A stretch of DNA of 64,000 nucleotides from Pascua guehoae (GCA_001600415.1 BCJX01000002.1:2469300-2533299); one strand, 5' to 3'; counted from the stretch's first letter, positions 12,133 to 24,108 are shown. The notes: a model not told the origin generated them from the letters alone. Numbers and translations: made by a program.

Positions 12133-12385
12133 CTTCCGATGATTGCCATGTTGCTAGTGCCACAAGTGCGGCACTTTCCGGCGAACGAATTTCAGCAAGG
12201 GTTGGTTTTTCCAGCAGATTGTTGGCTCACTGCTGGGTGGGATAGGGGAACGGCTGGCGTATGGTGTGTGCCGTCTCTGGCTGGGATGCGCGTGCTGGCA
12301 CGGCGTGTCAACGCTGACCCACGTTTGCAAGTCTTGCTTCAACCAACTTTCACTTCTCTTCTATCCACCACCAAACATCATCAAA
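12133..12385 (+). promoter_or_regulatory. Proximal upstream region of the eEF1B-alpha gene
   Basis: Between the right inverted repeat and the start codon. The last 60 bases are pyrimidine-rich (cttcaaccaactttcacttc) and end catcatcaaaATG, as in leaders of highly expressed fungal genes. No clear TATA box. Confidence 0.5.
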
Positions 12386-13508
12386 ATGGTCGACGCCAAG
12401 GAGCTTGAGCAGCACCTCTCCACCCGCTCTTACATTGACGGGTGAGTCTTTGTTTCCACAGTCGTTTGTCCCACCTTCCCACCGTTTGTTCCAGCGCTCT
12501 CAGCCGCGTTTGCAACCGACAAACAAAATCACACCCACACCTCACTTTCCCTCTACCTTTCCAAACTCCCATCTCCCTCCCCCCGTCCATCTCCCATCTC
12601 TCCTCTCTCCTGATGAACCTTGTTTTGGTCCGTGTTTCCGAGCTAGCGGATTAAGACCCCGCGCCTTAGGGCATTGAAGACAACCCCTCTTTCCAAACTA
12701 TCTGATTCTTCCCCAATCCCGCACCCAGTTTGAAATCTATTTTCGTTGTGAGAATGGTGCTGATACTTTAACAGCGCCGCGCCCACCTCGGCCGACGTCG
12801 CCGTCTTCGAGACCCTCAAGCTCAGTTAGTACCGCCCGCGCACACTCCGCGTCATCCGCGACTGTCCGCTAACCCTCCCCCAGGCGACCTCGAGGGCAAG
12901 CCCCACACCGCCCGCTGGTACAAGCACATTGCTTCGTACGCTGGCGAGACCTCTGCCCTCCCTGCGGGCAAGGTCCCCTTCGCCGGTGTTGCCGCCCCCG
13001 CCGCCAAGGCCGCTGCCGCCGAGGAGGAGGACGACGAGGACATTGACCTCTTCGGTGACGACGACGAGGAGGAGGACGCCGAGGCCGAGCGTGTCAAGGC
13101 TGAGCGCATTGCCGAGTACAACAAGCAGAAGGAGGCCAAGAAGCAGGAGAAGCTCGCCGCCGGCAAGAAGCTCGAGGTCGCCAAGTCGGTCGTCACCCTC
13201 CAGGTTAAGCCCTGGGACGACGAGACCGACATGGCCGCCCTCGAGGCCGGTGTCCGTGCCATTGAGAAGGACGGCCTCGTCTGGGGTGCTTCCAAGCTCG
13301 TCCCCGTCGGCTACGGCATCAAGATGCTCCAGATCACCCTCGTCATTGAGGACGCCAAGATCTCCCTCGACGAGCTCCAGGAGCAGATCGCCGAGGACGG
13401 CGAGGTGAGTTTTACCCCTTTGGGGGTCAATCCAACACACGGGCGCGTGCTGACACCCTGCAGGACTACGTCCAGTCGTCCGACATTGCTGCTATGCAGA
13501 AGCTCTAA
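12386..13508 (+). CDS. EFB1: Translation elongation factor 1-beta (eEF1B alpha subunit)
   Basis: Guanine-nucleotide exchange factor that reloads eEF1A with GTP during translation. Exons 12386-12441, 12775-12824, 12884-13404 and 13464-13508 join in frame to 223 residues, normal for the family (yeast about 206). The N-terminus [19 protein letters not shown] is followed by a linker ([14 protein letters not shown]), the acidic stretch [19 protein letters not shown] and then the EF1-GNE catalytic domain: [37 protein letters not shown], ending DIAAMQKL. The first intron (12442-12774, about 333 nt) is much longer than usual here, a feature often seen in highly expressed fungal ribosomal and elongation factor genes. 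Identity is secure. Confidence 0.97.
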
Positions 13509-13860
13509 ACGGCGTTTCCAGATTACTGGGTCGCTTGTGATATAGTTTGAGAACGATGCAGTTATGCGCGTTCGATGCACTTTGTACCAGATAGAAGAAA
13601 AAAAGTGGTCGAGCAATGTTGCCACATTCCTCATCGGGATCAAATTTTTAGTACAGACACCACGTGGTATGATGTTACGTAAAGTTATGCCTCCACCTTC
13701 GCGATCTGGTTTCGCTCGACTGACGTCTTGGACCGCAGTTGCGAGACGACATCCATGCTATTGTTATTATTCTTGTTCTTGTTCTTGTCCACCTCGTCGC
13801 ATTTCTCTCCATCGTCTTCGTCCTTGGTCCCCTCTACCGAAAGGTTTGAGGGCGGTTGAC
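13509..13860. other. Intergenic, EFB1 3' end and CSN12 leader
   Basis: About 350 bp. The end is pyrimidine-rich (ttgttattattcttgttcttgttc) just before the next start codon, resembling a leader. No gene seen. Confidence 0.5.
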
Positions 13861-15552
13861 ATGTCCGGCCTAGTCCAGCAATTCGTTGTCATTCTCGGCC
13901 AGGCGTTTGCCACGCACTCGGGCGACAACCTCGTGACATCCATCCCGCTCAGCGAGACGCACCCCTTCTTCTTTCCATTGCATCAAGCCGTCTCGGGAGT
14001 GAGTTTGAAGCACCTACAGCCCTGCCACCGTGACAAGATGTCTAATACCCACAGCTTTCTTATAATGGCATATCGTCCTCTTCCATCTCCAGCCTCCTGT
14101 CCGCGGCTCCGCCAGACGCACAGTCACAGTTAGCCAACTTTGTCGCTGCTGTGCTCAAGTATGTCAAGGATGGCGGCGCGCCTGCGACCACAGCAGAGGC
14201 TACCTACGCTCGCTTTCGCTCCATGGTTACTATCCACACGTGAGATGGCCAAGCTGAGGCTTCCTCTCTGACGCCAGCGAGCTTCACAAGCTATATGTCA
14301 TGCAAAACAACCGTTACGAGTACGCTTTTCTCAATCGCCTTGTCCTAGGCGTCTGCCATGCTCTCGTCGCCTTGTCTGCCTCGGTAGGTTTCTTGGTGTA
14401 TTTCGCTCTAACCTATACAGGCAGCAGCACTGGCAACGCTTCCGATTCGCGAGTCGGCGTCGTCGCGAAGCATAAAGGACTCGACCAGACAATGTATCGA
14501 AAAGTCTATCCAAGTCGCTGCAACGCACATGACTGAGGGCGAGTGGGCGACCGAGCGGGACAGCGCTGCAAGCGTGGGAGACAACATGTGGCCTCTAGCC
14601 AACATCCTGTGGCGCTTGTATGCGCAGGTGGGTTTGCTTGGACCTGCCGGGATGTCACTAACCCAGCAGCGCAAGCTCCATACCCAGGCCACCGAGCTGG
14701 ACAAGATATTTTCCTCTATACAGCCGTCAGAGGACAGGCGTCTCGAGACACGTGGATGGGCGGTCACAGCTGCAGACCTCTCGGAGAGCTATTACTGGCG
14801 GGGGCGTCTGGGCATTGTCCTCCTCGAAATGCGCCGCGCGAGGGAATGTTTTGACCAAGCTTGGAAATATTGCCCTCAGGACGCGTGGCAGCAGCGGAGG
14901 TGGGTTGTGACTGTGAAGGCTGTCGTGCTCACACAACAGGGCTATCCTCATCCGATCCATCCCAGCATTTCTACTCTTGGGACAGCTTCCACGATCAGGT
15001 CTCCTCGAACAATACTCGCTTCAGGAGGAGTTTGGACCAATTATCCACGCGTTCCGAACGGGCAATGTCGTCGCCTGGCGCCACCTCCTCTCGTCGCGTC
15101 GCGAATGGCTGCGTGCCCGGTCCATTTGGCTCATCCTGTTCGAACGTGGCGAGATTCTCGTCTGGCGCAACCTCTTCCGCAAAGCGTACGTCCACACTAT
15201 TGCGTCTATCGTTAACCACCTAGTCTTGCATGCTACTACCAGCTGAACCCATCGGCACGAAAGAATTACTGCCCAACATGGGTATTCGAAGCAGCCGCGG
15301 TGCAGACATTCGCTGGCTCGGGCGAGCTGGAGGATGGCACCGTAGCGATCGAAGACATTATCTGCGTGTTCTCGAGTCTCATTGATCAGGTGAGCTGGAG
15401 GCCCACGGGTCAAGAGCTGACAACAGGGGCTTGTCCTTGGACATCTTGCATACTCGCAACGATTTCTCATCATGAAAGGTAGCGATGATGGATTCGGTGG
15501 CTTCCCTCCGATCAGCAGGGTCGTGCGGAGGAAAGTAGAGGCAATCGCATGA
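13861..15552 (+). CDS. CSN12: PCI-domain protein, CSN12/PCID2 (Thp1) family
   Basis: Members act with the COP9 signalosome or, as PCID2/Thp1, with the TREX-2 mRNA export complex. About 430 residues in many short exons. MSGLVQQFVVILGQAFATHS begins the helical N-terminal half; HKLYVMQNNRYEYAFLNRL and VGDNMWPLANILWRLYAQ follow. The PCI part is recognisable from YYWRGRLGIVLLEMRRAREC, AFRTGNVVAWRHLLSSRREW and LVWRNLFRKALACYYQLNPS (joined across the intron near 15186-15223). The end is a winged-helix segment GLVLGHLAYSQRFLIMKGSD reached through a GTGAGC...CAACAG intron, stopping at TGA 15550-15552. The start has an upstream pyrimidine-rich leader. Whether it serves the signalosome or mRNA export cannot be told from sequence. 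Confidence 0.87.
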
Positions 15553-16167
15553 GGTTGGGGGGCCAATATGAGCAGCAGCATTAGAGCATACCATGCACAA
15601 GTACATCATGATTATGTCCTCCTACAGCCTACAGTGTCGAAGTGTGTGGCTTGACGAGGTGAAGGGGCATCGCCTGCTACGCTACAGGGGTCACCTGCAA
15701 TGGAAAGGTCACGAGCTCGACCTTGAAAGAACGACGTATGCATCTCCACCACAGCTGCCCATATGGACATACAGTATGGCCATATGGACCTATGGCTCCG
15801 CTCCCCCACACATGAGAGCCGGGTCACGACGCCATAGCTGCGGCCGGCACCGCGGTGCCAGGGTCCGGTGCATCCGGGCCGAGCGCCGCTGATTTCGCCA
15901 CACCGATCGCTCTCCGCTCACGGATCTCGATTTGTCACCCACATGCAACCCTCTTGACCCCACAGACATCCAATACCCGCCCGCCCATTATCATTGCCCC
16001 ACAGCGCACCAGCCCGTTGACGCCTTCACGACCTCGGACTTGATCTCCTATCCGCCCGCTATCGACCACGACCGTGGGGACCCGCTCACATTGTATCGCT
16101 CTGCACGTCGGCGCCCACGGACATTTGAGCGTACTCAACCTCTCTCGGCCTTGGCAAGTTGGCTCAG
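15553..16167. other. Intergenic region upstream of the first Zn2Cys6 gene
   Basis: About 600 bp with no supported gene. The palindrome catatggacatacagtatg followed by gccatatgg lies near 15760-15790. The last 200 bases are C-rich, consistent with a leader. Confidence 0.45.
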
Positions 16168-19100
16168 ATGCAGGCGGACGGGCGGTACGATGTGCGCGAG
16201 GAGAGGCGGAGCCGGAAACAGCTCAGTTGTGCTGGTGAGTCTATGTGAAGCGGGGAGCGAATGCTGGACGGACGGTGTACACCGCGATGGCCCGGATGGA
16301 ACATGGCTTTGTCTGATGGCCTTCGTGCGGAGGTGACAAACTCTGCGGATCTGTGGCATGTGGCGCTCGGCGCTCTCCGCGCAGGCGTTGGCGGGCGCGC
16401 TTGCAGTCCGACGTCGTGATATGACGCTCATCTTCTATGGACACCCGCTGATGCCAGAATGTCACCGTCTCAAGCTCAAGTGTGATCGGCAAGGTTCGTT
16501 TGCGGCAATGATGGATGCGGAGTCTGCGTGACGAGAAGAGGAGTGGGGCATGGAGCCCAACGCATGATGGAGGCGAGAACATGCACATGCCCCCGGACGA
16601 CCCGACACCCATCTCATCCCACTGCTAACTCCAGTTCCATGCGCAAACTGTGTCCGGCGCGAATGTGCCGACCTGTGCCCGAACAGCGTCCGTGTGAAGA
16701 AGAGGTACGTGGCATATTTCTCCTACGGCGAGTGCTGTGGACCCATCAGAAGAAACAGTGAAATATGTGTTACTACGACTGTCCAGCTTTCCACTTATAG
16801 CCTCCTCGGCTGCAGGTGTGACGAGCATTGAAGCCCCGGTCGTCTCGGCCTAGCCTCGGTTCTTTTACATCTAGCACCGTCTTTCTCGAGTACCACTAAC
16901 CCACAGCCGCAGCGAAGCCGAGGGCTCGGTCGTCGCCGAACTCCGCGACCGTCTCGCCGCGATCGAGGGTCTGCTGTCGTCTCTCTCTGGCTCGGGGCTG
17001 GACCGGCGCTCGCGCTCGCGTTCGAGGTCACCTCCACGGCGCGGCGAGCGTGATTGGAGTCTGGATCGGGAGCGGGAGCGTGAGCGTGAGCGCGAGTGGG
17101 ACCGTGATCGTGACAGGGGACGGGAAAAGGAGCGGGAACGCGAGCGTGAGCGTGATCAGGGACGGAACCGTGAACGTGACCGTGAACGCGAGCATGAAAG
17201 GGAGCGCGAGAGGGATCAGCGGGAGCGTGTCGAGTCCCACAACCACGCTGGACGCAGCTATGGCCACGTCCACAGCCCTCGTCAAAGTGGCCTAGACGAG
17301 CGGCACGAGTGGGATAATGTCGCGGGCGCGTCTGGCCAGGATCGCACTGGTCACCGACGACAAGGCTCGGGGTACTCGCCCCAGGACCAACCCGCACCGC
17401 ACCGCGCGTACGCGTCGCCGCAGCAGCTCCAGCAACTCCGGCCGCAGCATCAGGCAGTGGCGCACCCGCAGTCGCAGTCGCCCTACGACCCTGCACTTGT
17501 GCGCCAGCCCCGCTCGCCCTACACACACGACGGAGTCGTGGGCGAGTATCCGGACACGAGCCGCAACCTCCCGCACGGCGCTGGGACGAGCAGCAGACCC
17601 GGCCCTGGGCGCGGGCCAAATGGGTCGTCTTCCACGCCCATATTACCAAGCGCACATGGCGACCTTCGCGGTGGTGCGACACACACGACACACCGCACGC
17701 AGAGCCCCCTCGCCCACACCCCCTCGCAGCAGGGACAGACGCCGAGCGATGCCGACGAGCACAACCGCGAGCGCGTGCGCTTTGCCTACGACGAAGACCA
17801 CCCCGGACCCCAGCAATTGCGCACCGAAGGGTTTAGGAACGAAAGCGACGAGAGCTACGGCACACTCGTGCTCGACAAGAGCGGGCGGAGCAAGTGGCTC
17901 GGACCGACGGCCGGCACCGAGTGGTTGAAGAATGTAAGCGTGGCAGGTGGCAAGCTTGGGAGCAGGGGCAGAGAACTCACCCACACAGCAAGAGCTCGCG
18001 GATGCCAACGCGTCGCGCGGACGGTCGCGGTCGCCGTCGACGCGCGGCGACAGTCCCGACCCCAACGGCGCGTTTGGCTTTGAGCAGCAAAGCCTCTTTC
18101 CCTTCCCCAGCTGGGGGCCCGCGCCGACCATGGAGACCATCATGTTCCACCTGCCGCCGCCCGACGAGGCGGCCGTGCTCTTTGACTCGTACTACCAGAA
18201 CTATGCTTGGAAGTGAGTATTGCCTGCAGTGGAGCGTCGATTGGAGTAGAGGTCATTCGTCCGGCTGTGCCGCCGACCTCTACGCTCTGAATGAGGTACT
18301 GACAGCAGCCACGACGTCGCGCCGCGCCGCTTTGTGCAGCCGCTCTTTGACCGCGCGTACGGCCTCGACGAGCCTGCATCCGACGAAGCGCCCCCGCCAC
18401 TCGCCCGCCGCGTGCACCCCCAGCAGCTCGCGCTGCTCTTCATGATCATGGCCATGGGGGCACTGCACAATCCAGGCTTGCCCCCACACGACCCCAGCGC
18501 CGAGCACTATCTCGCCGCTGCGCGCTGGTGCCTTGTCCGCGGCGACTTTTTGGGCACAAACACCATTGCAGGACTGCAGACTGTGGTACGTCTGACGAAG
18601 CTGGCTGGGCCGTTTGATGGGCCACTAACACGAACGCAGGTGATTATGGCGCACTACCACCTCGAGACGGAAAAGGGGCGCAATGGCGACTCGGCATGGC
18701 CGCTGTGGGGCATTGCGATGCGGTTCGTCACGGCCATGGGCCTGCACCGCGACGGAGAACGGTGGAATCTGCCGAGCGAGGTGGTCGAGGAGCGGCGGCA
18801 TGTGTTTTGGGAGTGCCACACGATTGACATTTTCCAAGTAAGCATGGAAGACGACGAGGTTGCGGTGCGTACAAACTAACGTCCCAGGCCAACTGCTTTT
18901 CGCGGCCCAGTGCGCTCCGGCCAGAACACGTCGACACGCTCTTCCCCTCGCAGGACAGGGTGGACGTGCCAAACGGGCTCAAGACGTTTGCCACGCTCAA
19001 GTTTGAGCTGTGTCGGATCTCTGGCGCGTAAGTCCATCATGGCCGCGTAGCGTCAGCTCTCAGCTCACCCGCAGGATTCTCGACCAAGCAATGGACGTGC

Positions 19101-20667
19101 GCCCCACGCCCTACTCTGCCATCGAGACGCTGTACGACCGGATGTGCGCGTTTGAGCGCCAGATTCCCTTCCACCTGCGCTGCCGGACGGCGCTCCTGGC
19201 CCTGCCGTCCGTGTACGCCGACGCCGAGTCAGCGACGCGCGACTCGCCAGACGTCGACCAGCATAATCTCCAGCGCACGTTTCAGCAGTTTACGCTCGCG
19301 CTGAATATTTCCGAGACGATCATGTTCCTCCAGCGGCCGTATTTTGTCAAGGCGCTGCAGGAGGCGCCGCAGGACCCCACGCGCAGCATGTATGGCAAGA
19401 GCTACCTCGCCATGGTCGAGCGGTGCAATGTGCGTCGTTCCGTACTGCCTGATGCTGTGCTGACGTTCTCAGGTCCTGATCGAGGTCGTTGCGCGCCTGT
19501 ACGAGCTCTTCCCGACCGTCACGGCCCGCCACTGGTTCTTCTGGGTAAGCACCCCTCCTTATCCCCACGGCTGACACCCAGTACCACCTGTTCACCGCGG
19601 CCGTGTGCATCGGGACGATGATTATCAAAAACTCATCCAACCCGCTGGCGGGCTTTGCCCTCGGCCAGATCGACCACAGCATCAAGCTCTACTCGTCCGT
19701 CCTGCGTGACCACGCCACGCCCTCCCTCGTCCAGAACCACCAGTGGCTCCTGCGCCTGCGCGCCCGCGCCCTCAACCAGCTCGAGCAGCACGCGCCCCCC
19801 GTCCCCGAAGACGAGGACATTGACGTCGAGCTCCTCGGCTGGCGCACGCGCTTTATCGAGCGCGCCCGCGGCCGACACCGCGCCACCACCATTGCGCGCA
19901 ACCCCGCCGGCGCGAGCTCGGCCCCGACATCCGCGTCCGCGTCCGACCCCACGCCCATGCCACCCAGAACACCCAGCGACGCCGTCCGCACAGACACCAA
20001 CGACCCGCCCAGCGCAAAGTCCATCCCCCCCGAACCTATCGTGGCACCCGCGCCGTCCCTCGACCAGGTCCTCCAGCAGCACTTTGTTCCCCCCGAGCAG
20101 ATTCCTGATACCGGTATCGATATGACGACCGACCTCTTTGTGAGTCCCGGTCCTCGTGTACACCGTGGCCTGGGTACACTGCCACCATTGCCACTCACGA
20201 CGGCGTATAAACCTCCCATAGTCACACCGCCCATAACCCCCACACACCCACGCCCACCCACACCCCTCCCTGCCCACACACCCCCCCACCACAACCCAGC
20301 ACACTAACACCAGCTCCACCAATTCTGGGACCCCACCACCCTCCTCGAATCCCGCGACGGCTCAAACGTCCCGTCTCTTACTGTACGTATACCCCCCCCC
20401 CACCCGGGCCACACACACACGCTCCTCCCCTCTCCTCCCCCCTCCTCCCCTTCTTCCCCCCTCATTACCCCTCCTCCCCCTCTCCTTCCCCCTCCCCACC
20501 CCAGGAGTCCTCGCTAACGACAGACGGCAAACTGGTGGAACTGGGACACGGACCTCCAGCTCGGCGACCAGGGCTTCATGCCCGTCCAGGACGTGCACGG
20601 CCAGAACGTGGGTGTCCAAAACCAGGGCGTGCAGAATATGGGCCGCGTGGGGATGGGTGCGCTCTAG
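16168..20667 (+). CDS. Zn2Cys6 transcription factor with fungal_trans domain (1)
   Basis: Nuclear DNA-binding regulator, roughly 1,150 residues. The zinc cluster is assembled from three exons: RRSRKQLSCA ends at 16234, ECHRLKLKCDRQ starts at 16458, and VPCANCVRRECADLCPNS follows a third junction near 16634. The six cysteines are in C-x2-C-x6-C-x5-C-x2-C-x8-C spacing. A long low-complexity linker follows: alternating Arg/Glu/Asp (about 17040-17225), then Q/P/S/H-rich sequence. The fungal_trans region runs from about 18120 (METIMFHLPPPDEAAVLFDS, YYQNYAWKHD) through MAMGALHNPG, WGIAMRFVTAMGLHRDGERW, VFWECHTIDIFQANCFSRPS and LNISETIMFLQRPYFVKALQ. It ends VGMGAL at 20667. ATG 16168 is the nearest in-frame Met after an upstream stop. 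Target genes are unknown. Two late introns (about 20140-20311 and 20382-20523) are long and C-rich. Confidence 0.9.
17040..17225 (+). repeat. Arg/Glu/Asp dipeptide-repeat coding tract
   Basis: In-frame run of GAG/GAC/GAT alternating with CGT/CGC/CGG/CGA codons in the first Zn2Cys6 gene, giving RE/RD dipeptides for about 60 residues. At DNA level it is an imperfect 6-bp repeat (gagcgt/gagcgc). Confidence 0.9.
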
Positions 20668-20936
20668 TCGAGGATTGTGAATGGGCATTCGTTGGGTGCT
20701 GTGGTTGATGACTTGGGTGTCACGAGTCAGATGTCGTCGGGACGGACGACTGGTAGTGTGACTGTTACAAGTGTATACTGTAGGGACGACCACGACAATT
20801 TGGTCGCTATGATGTATCCCGTTCTGCTCTGTACATACTTACCGGCCCACGGGCCACGGGAACCCAATATGCCACAATCTGGACGCTGCACTGGTGCGGG
20901 GAGTAATGCATATGCTGTCTACTCGAGTGGTGGTGT
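20668..20936. terminator. Convergent 3' ends of the Zn2Cys6 gene and MDJ1
   Basis: A 269-bp gap between two stop codons facing each other. It must carry both polyadenylation regions, but no canonical aataaa is visible on either strand. Confidence 0.45.
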
Positions 20937-23548
20937 CTATTCCGATGCAGGCTTCTTGTCTGCCGTGCTCTCCTTGTCGTCCTTGGCCTTGTCTGCTCCG
21001 TCCTCGCTCGCGGCCTCGGGCTTGGGCTTGGCCTCGGGCGTGGCCTCTGGCTTGGCCTCGGGCTTGGCCTCGCTCGCGTCCTTGGTCTGCTTGGGCTGCT
21101 CTGTGGTCTCGGCCGCGGTCTCGTGTGGTGGTGCCTCTGGCTCGGTGGCCTGGGGCTCGGGTGTGGACGTGTCGGGCTTGGCCCGTGCTCCTGCTCCTGC
21201 CTCTGCCTCTCCCGCCTCTGCTCCTGCTCCTGCTCCTCCCTCTACGCTAGACTCCGCCCCCGCTCCTACTCCCGCATCTGCCGTCGCCGTCGCCTTCGGC
21301 TCCGGCTCGGGCGCAGGCTTCTCCTTTGGCGGAGTCCACTTTTCAAACTCGGACCGTGTCGGATCGCCGCCCTTGGCGTGGGCCTTCGCGTCAACGTCCG
21401 CCGCGCGCGCCGCCGATCCAGAGGGACCTACGTTGTCAACACATGTTCTGTGGCATGGCACAATCATCGCCCGCCGTCTCGGCCCTTGCCGTCCTTGCCC
21501 TTGCCCTTGCCGAACCAGCGCTCGGCCCAGCCAATCGCGCCGCCGAGCGCGTGCGCAAACTTTTCACCCACGCTCTCGTTTGCAGAGGGCTCGGGGTCGA
21601 GTTCGGGCACGCGCTCGCGTTCACGCTCACGCTCGCGCTCGCGCTCGCGCTGGCTCTGGGGCGCAGACCTGTCGGCAGACTTGTCCGGGTGGGGAACAGA
21701 GGACCACGGCGCGCCCGCTTGCGTACCTTGGCTGGAGGAACCAAAGTGGATGTCGGGGTTGCGGCCCTCGACGTCGTCGGCGTATGCCTGGATAATCTTC
21801 TTCTGGAACGCCGAGAGTGTCCTGTGTGTTAGCGCTGGTTTTGGGGCAGGGAGCGGAGCGCTTCTGGGGGGCTGAACACACGCGCGATTATACACTGCTC
21901 CCAACGAAAACAAAATGGCTCTCGTTCGTTGCGATCCCTAGCAGGATCGACCTTCGGGATCCACCTCGCGACCCACTCACCTCGGAATCTGGACCTTCCA
22001 CGACACGACGAGGTCGCCACGGTCGCCCTTGCGGCCGTAGAGGCTCTTGACGCCGCGGCCCTTGAGGACTGCCTCCTGACCATACTGCGTTCCTTCGCGG
22101 ATACGGACGTCGACGTCGCCCTCGAGGGTGGGGATACGGACGCGGCCGCCGAGGAGGGCCGTCTGGAGTGGGACCTTTGCGTCGTGGTAGAGGTTTGTGC
22201 CCTGGCGGCGGAAGATGGACGAGGGGCGAACATTGATGCGGACAAAGAGGTCGCCGGGGGGACCCGATGCCGACAGTGGCATGTCGCCTGCGCCTGGAAT
22301 CTTAATCTTCATGCCGTCCTCGATACCTGCGGGGATATCGACGTCGACCTCGCGCGTCTCCTTGACGCGACCCATGCCGTCGCACGACCCGCACCGCGCC
22401 GAGCGCGGGATGACGGTACCCGTACCGCCGCACGTGGGGCACGTCGAGGCCATAAACATGCCCTGGACCTGGAACGCCTGCTGGCCCGTCCCGCGGCACG
22501 TCGTACATGTGCTCTTCTTCTCGCCGGGCTTGAGGCCCGACCCGTGGCACGGCGCGCAGTCGACAATCGGTGTAATCTTGACTTTTTCCGACGTGCCCGC
22601 ACACGCGTCCTTGAAGCTCACCGTCACCGTCGTCTCGAGGTCGTCACCGCGCACCGCACGCGCACGCGAGCCCCCAAACGACGCGCCTCCCATGCCCCCA
22701 AACGGACCGCCCTGGTTGGCGCCCGCACCAAACGCGCTCCCAAACAGCTGCTCAAACAGGTCGCCCGCGTCGCCGCGCCCGCCAAAGCCAGAGCCAAAGC
22801 CCTGGAACCCGCCAAAGCTGCCGCCGCCACGCGCAAACATGTTCGGGTCAAAGCCCTCCTGCGTCGACGCAGACCCGTACTGGTCGTACGCCTGGCGCTT
22901 GGTGTCGTCCGAGAGAATCTGGGGTTAGCTGCTGGTGTACACACTGGCAATGAGATAAAAATCGGCACTCTGACAGCCCATGTCCCAAGGCTGTCGGACC
23001 TCTGCCTAGAAACTCACATCGTAGGCAGCCTGGATATCGTGGAACTTTTCCTTTGCGTCGGGCTCCTTGCTCGAGTCTGGGTGCCACTTTTTCGCAAGCT
23101 ACATTTTGTCAACTTTAGGCACAAACGACTACTGCCGGCCGCGACCGCTTACCCCATAGTAGGCCTTTTTAATGTCGCTCGCAGACGCGTCCTTGGCCAC
23201 GCCGAGCACCTTGTACGGGTCCTTGTGCTCGGCGCCGCCCGCCGCCGAGCCGTGGAACTCTCGGCGCTGCGGCTGGGGCTGGATGTGAGCTGGGATGCTT
23301 GCATAGAAGGGAGGGGCAGGTTGGCTCACCTGTCCGAGACGGCTCGAGCTCGCCGAGCCCGATGCGCGCGGCAAGCGCGCCGACGTCGACGCCGCAGAGT
23401 GCAGGCCCCGCGCGTGCAGTCGCGGCGAAGTGCGGCCAGCCGATGTCGACGCCGATGCCGCCTTTTTGGGCGCCGCGGCGGCCGCAGACGGCCCGCCGGG
23501 CTGGAGGGTGATTACTGAGAATGCTCGTGTTGGTACTCGGGGTGGCAT
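20937..23548 (-). CDS. MDJ1: Mitochondrial DnaJ/Hsp40 co-chaperone, Mdj1 type
   Basis: Stimulates mitochondrial Hsp70 in matrix protein folding. MPPRVPTRAFSVITLQPGG and the following Arg/Ala/Ser-rich stretch look like a mitochondrial presequence. The J domain begins EHKDPYKVLGVAKDASASDI, with the HPD tripeptide in LAKKWHPDSSKEPDAKEKF after an intron. A Gly/Phe region (GGGSFGGFQGFGSGFGGRG) follows, then the cysteine-rich domain with four CxxCxGxG zinc motifs: CAPCHGSG, CTTCRGTG, CPTCGGTG and CGSCDGMG. Then comes the substrate-binding C-terminal domain (DIPAGIEDGMKIKIPGAGDM). An unusual extension contains an Arg-Glu repeat (about 21600-21650) and an Ala/Pro/Glu/Lys-rich tail ending at 20937, making the protein clearly longer than yeast Mdj1. 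The splice joining the tail is uncertain (GC-AG, or an alternative GT donor). An upstream in-frame ATG at 23608 is possible but less likely. Confidence 0.93.
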
Positions 23549-24108
23549 ATTGTCGCGGTAATAATTTTCGGGATTGAGTGGTGAGGTGAGAAAGAAAAGA
23601 GTCGACAAGTAAGTTTGCAGCTCGACGAGATGTAGGAAATCGGCGGCTCCTCGGCTAAGGCGGGGAGCGACAACCCACAGAGTCGAAGAAGCCTCGAGAA
23701 AGCAACGGTGGCCAATGAGGAGTGATTACGTAATCAAAAAACACGTGCACAAAAGCGACCGATGACGATCGAGCGGCCGGACCTGGGCAACAGAGGGAGG
23801 GTGGGGTGGCGCTGGGACCAATCGAGCAGTGGCTAAAACACGACACGGACACCACCATGCCCATATGCCCAGCGGGCCGCCGTCACCCAAGTTTTGTCAC
23901 TTTGCATGCAGTTCAGTCTATTTGGGAAGCATGGGTGGCAAACATTACGCCAGCGTGTCGTGCAACAGAATTTATCTCTCGACTTGTGTTGGTGTGAATC
24001 TTGCACCAGGCAAACAGCACTTCCTCCTGTCCAACCAAGGATGTAAGCCAAACACAATTCGAGCGGCACACACTGCCTGCGTCACCCGTGCCAGACCCTT
24101 GTCCGTGT
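23549..24108. other. Intergenic, MDJ1 upstream region
   Basis: About 560 bp upstream of MDJ1 and downstream of the ketopantoate reductase-like gene. No gene supported. Confidence 0.45.

Noticed and set aside
11217..12408. Overlapping open frames rich in His, Pro, Thr or Arg
   Set aside because: They come from simple repeats inside the inverted-repeat element; no transposase motif such as DDE was found in any frame.
20836..20846. atacttaccgg resembling the 5' end of U1 snRNA
   Set aside because: The bases that follow do not match U1 and the site lies in the 3' flank of the Zn2Cys6 gene.
21929..23518. 529-codon open frame on the plus strand
   Set aside because: It is the antisense of MDJ1 exons; no splice logic or family motif, and GC-rich codon use produces long antisense frames.
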